A stretch of DNA of 6,106 bases. It comes from a bacterium. Its GTDB lineage: Bacteria; Babelota; Babeliae; Babelales; Vermiphilaceae. Shown here one piece after another: positions 5,833 to 6,106 of the stretch. Positions within the stretch are counted from its first letter, which is position 1, and each line of letters begins with the position of its first letter. A model generated the notes under the pieces. That model ran no database searches and was not told the origin of the DNA. It was given only the letters and a program-made list of their open reading frames with translations. Position numbers and translations under genes: made by a program. The stretch is taken from the NCBI GenBank assembly GCA_021827875.1, contig JAKAUA010000083.1, positions 1 to 6,106 of the forward strand, given 5' to 3'.

Positions 5833-6106
5833 TTAATTTATTTTTTTAAGATTAAGACGTTGAATAACAGTGTTATAAAGCGCTTTATCAGTCGACTCTA
5901 AATATTGCAAAATTTTACGTCTTCTCGCAACCATTTTCAACAATCCACGTTTTGAAGAAAAATCATGTTTATTTTTCTTCAAATGTTCTGTAACATCAGC
6001 AATACGCTCAGTTAAAAGAGCAACTTGCACTTGCGCAGAACCGGTATCTTCAGCGTTGATACCGAAATTTTTCATAACTTGTTGTTTTTTGTCTTTTGTT
6101 AATGCC
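5833..6106 (-). CDS. rpsO: Small ribosomal subunit protein S15 (5' end cut by the window edge)
   Basis: S15 binds 16S rRNA in the central domain early in assembly of the small subunit. The core is unmistakable: FGINAEDTGSAQVQVALLTERI, then HDFSSKRGLLKMVARRRKILQYL, with the His-Asp and Gly-Leu-Leu residues that contact rRNA. The internal Met at 6075 is not the true start: the frame stays open to the edge and reads ALTKDKKQQV before it, matching the normal S15 N-terminus. The final window base, G on the minus strand, fits the third base of an ATG at about 6108. The full protein would then be 91 residues, close to the family's 88-89, with the N-terminus aligning to E. coli S15 without gaps. The promoter and Shine-Dalgarno lie outside. 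It heads the operon with pnp 31 nt downstream. Confidence 0.96.
   Translation of the reverse strand, partial: ALTKDKKQQVMKNFGINAEDTGSAQVQVALLTERIADVTEHLKKNKHDFSSKRGLLKMVARRRKILQYLESTDKALYNTVIQRLNLKKIN

Overview
The window reads as chromosomal DNA from an AT-rich bacterium. Six genes on the minus strand run right to left and meet one plus-strand gene at the left end. The mix of housekeeping genes with a signal-peptide-bearing, eukaryote-like Skp1/BTB-type protein suggests a host-associated or intracellular bacterium. The overall style (AT-rich, secreted proteins of unknown family, eukaryote-like domains next to housekeeping genes) is what I would expect of Dependentiae (TM6), which live in protists. 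That placement is an inference from impression, not from an alignment.

Layout from the right edge, reading the minus strand: rpsO (ribosomal protein S15, with its start codon split by the window edge), pnp (polynucleotide phosphorylase), rph (RNase PH), a divergent holA (DNA polymerase III delta subunit), a secreted Skp1/BTB-like protein, and a small secreted basic four-cysteine protein. Gaps are 31 nt (rpsO-pnp), 14 nt (pnp-rph), 2 nt (rph-holA), 61 nt (holA to Skp1-like) and 65 nt (Skp1-like to small protein). The first four genes therefore look like one operon, and I see no terminator before the hairpin at 705-740. On the plus strand, a DUF502 two-helix membrane protein (58-711) converges on the same hairpin.

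Function: rpsO-pnp-rph-holA couples translation, 3'-to-5' phosphorolytic RNA decay and tRNA 3'-end trimming (two related RNase PH-fold enzymes side by side), and clamp loading for replication. The two genes after holA differ in kind. Both encode exported proteins whose signal peptides end at a GAE triplet, and neither belongs to the housekeeping set. The first carries what looks like a Skp1 fold, normally a eukaryotic adaptor of SCF ubiquitin ligases, so it may be an effector acting on a host. A short sequence encoding the same last seven residues and stop as HolA (FFSGQFK, stop), differing only at third codon positions, lies just upstream of the small secreted gene. It may be a scar of a duplication or insertion that brought in these accessory genes, or a shared regulatory element. 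There is no gene-free stretch longer than 300 bases, and I saw no tRNA, rRNA, CRISPR array or transposon.
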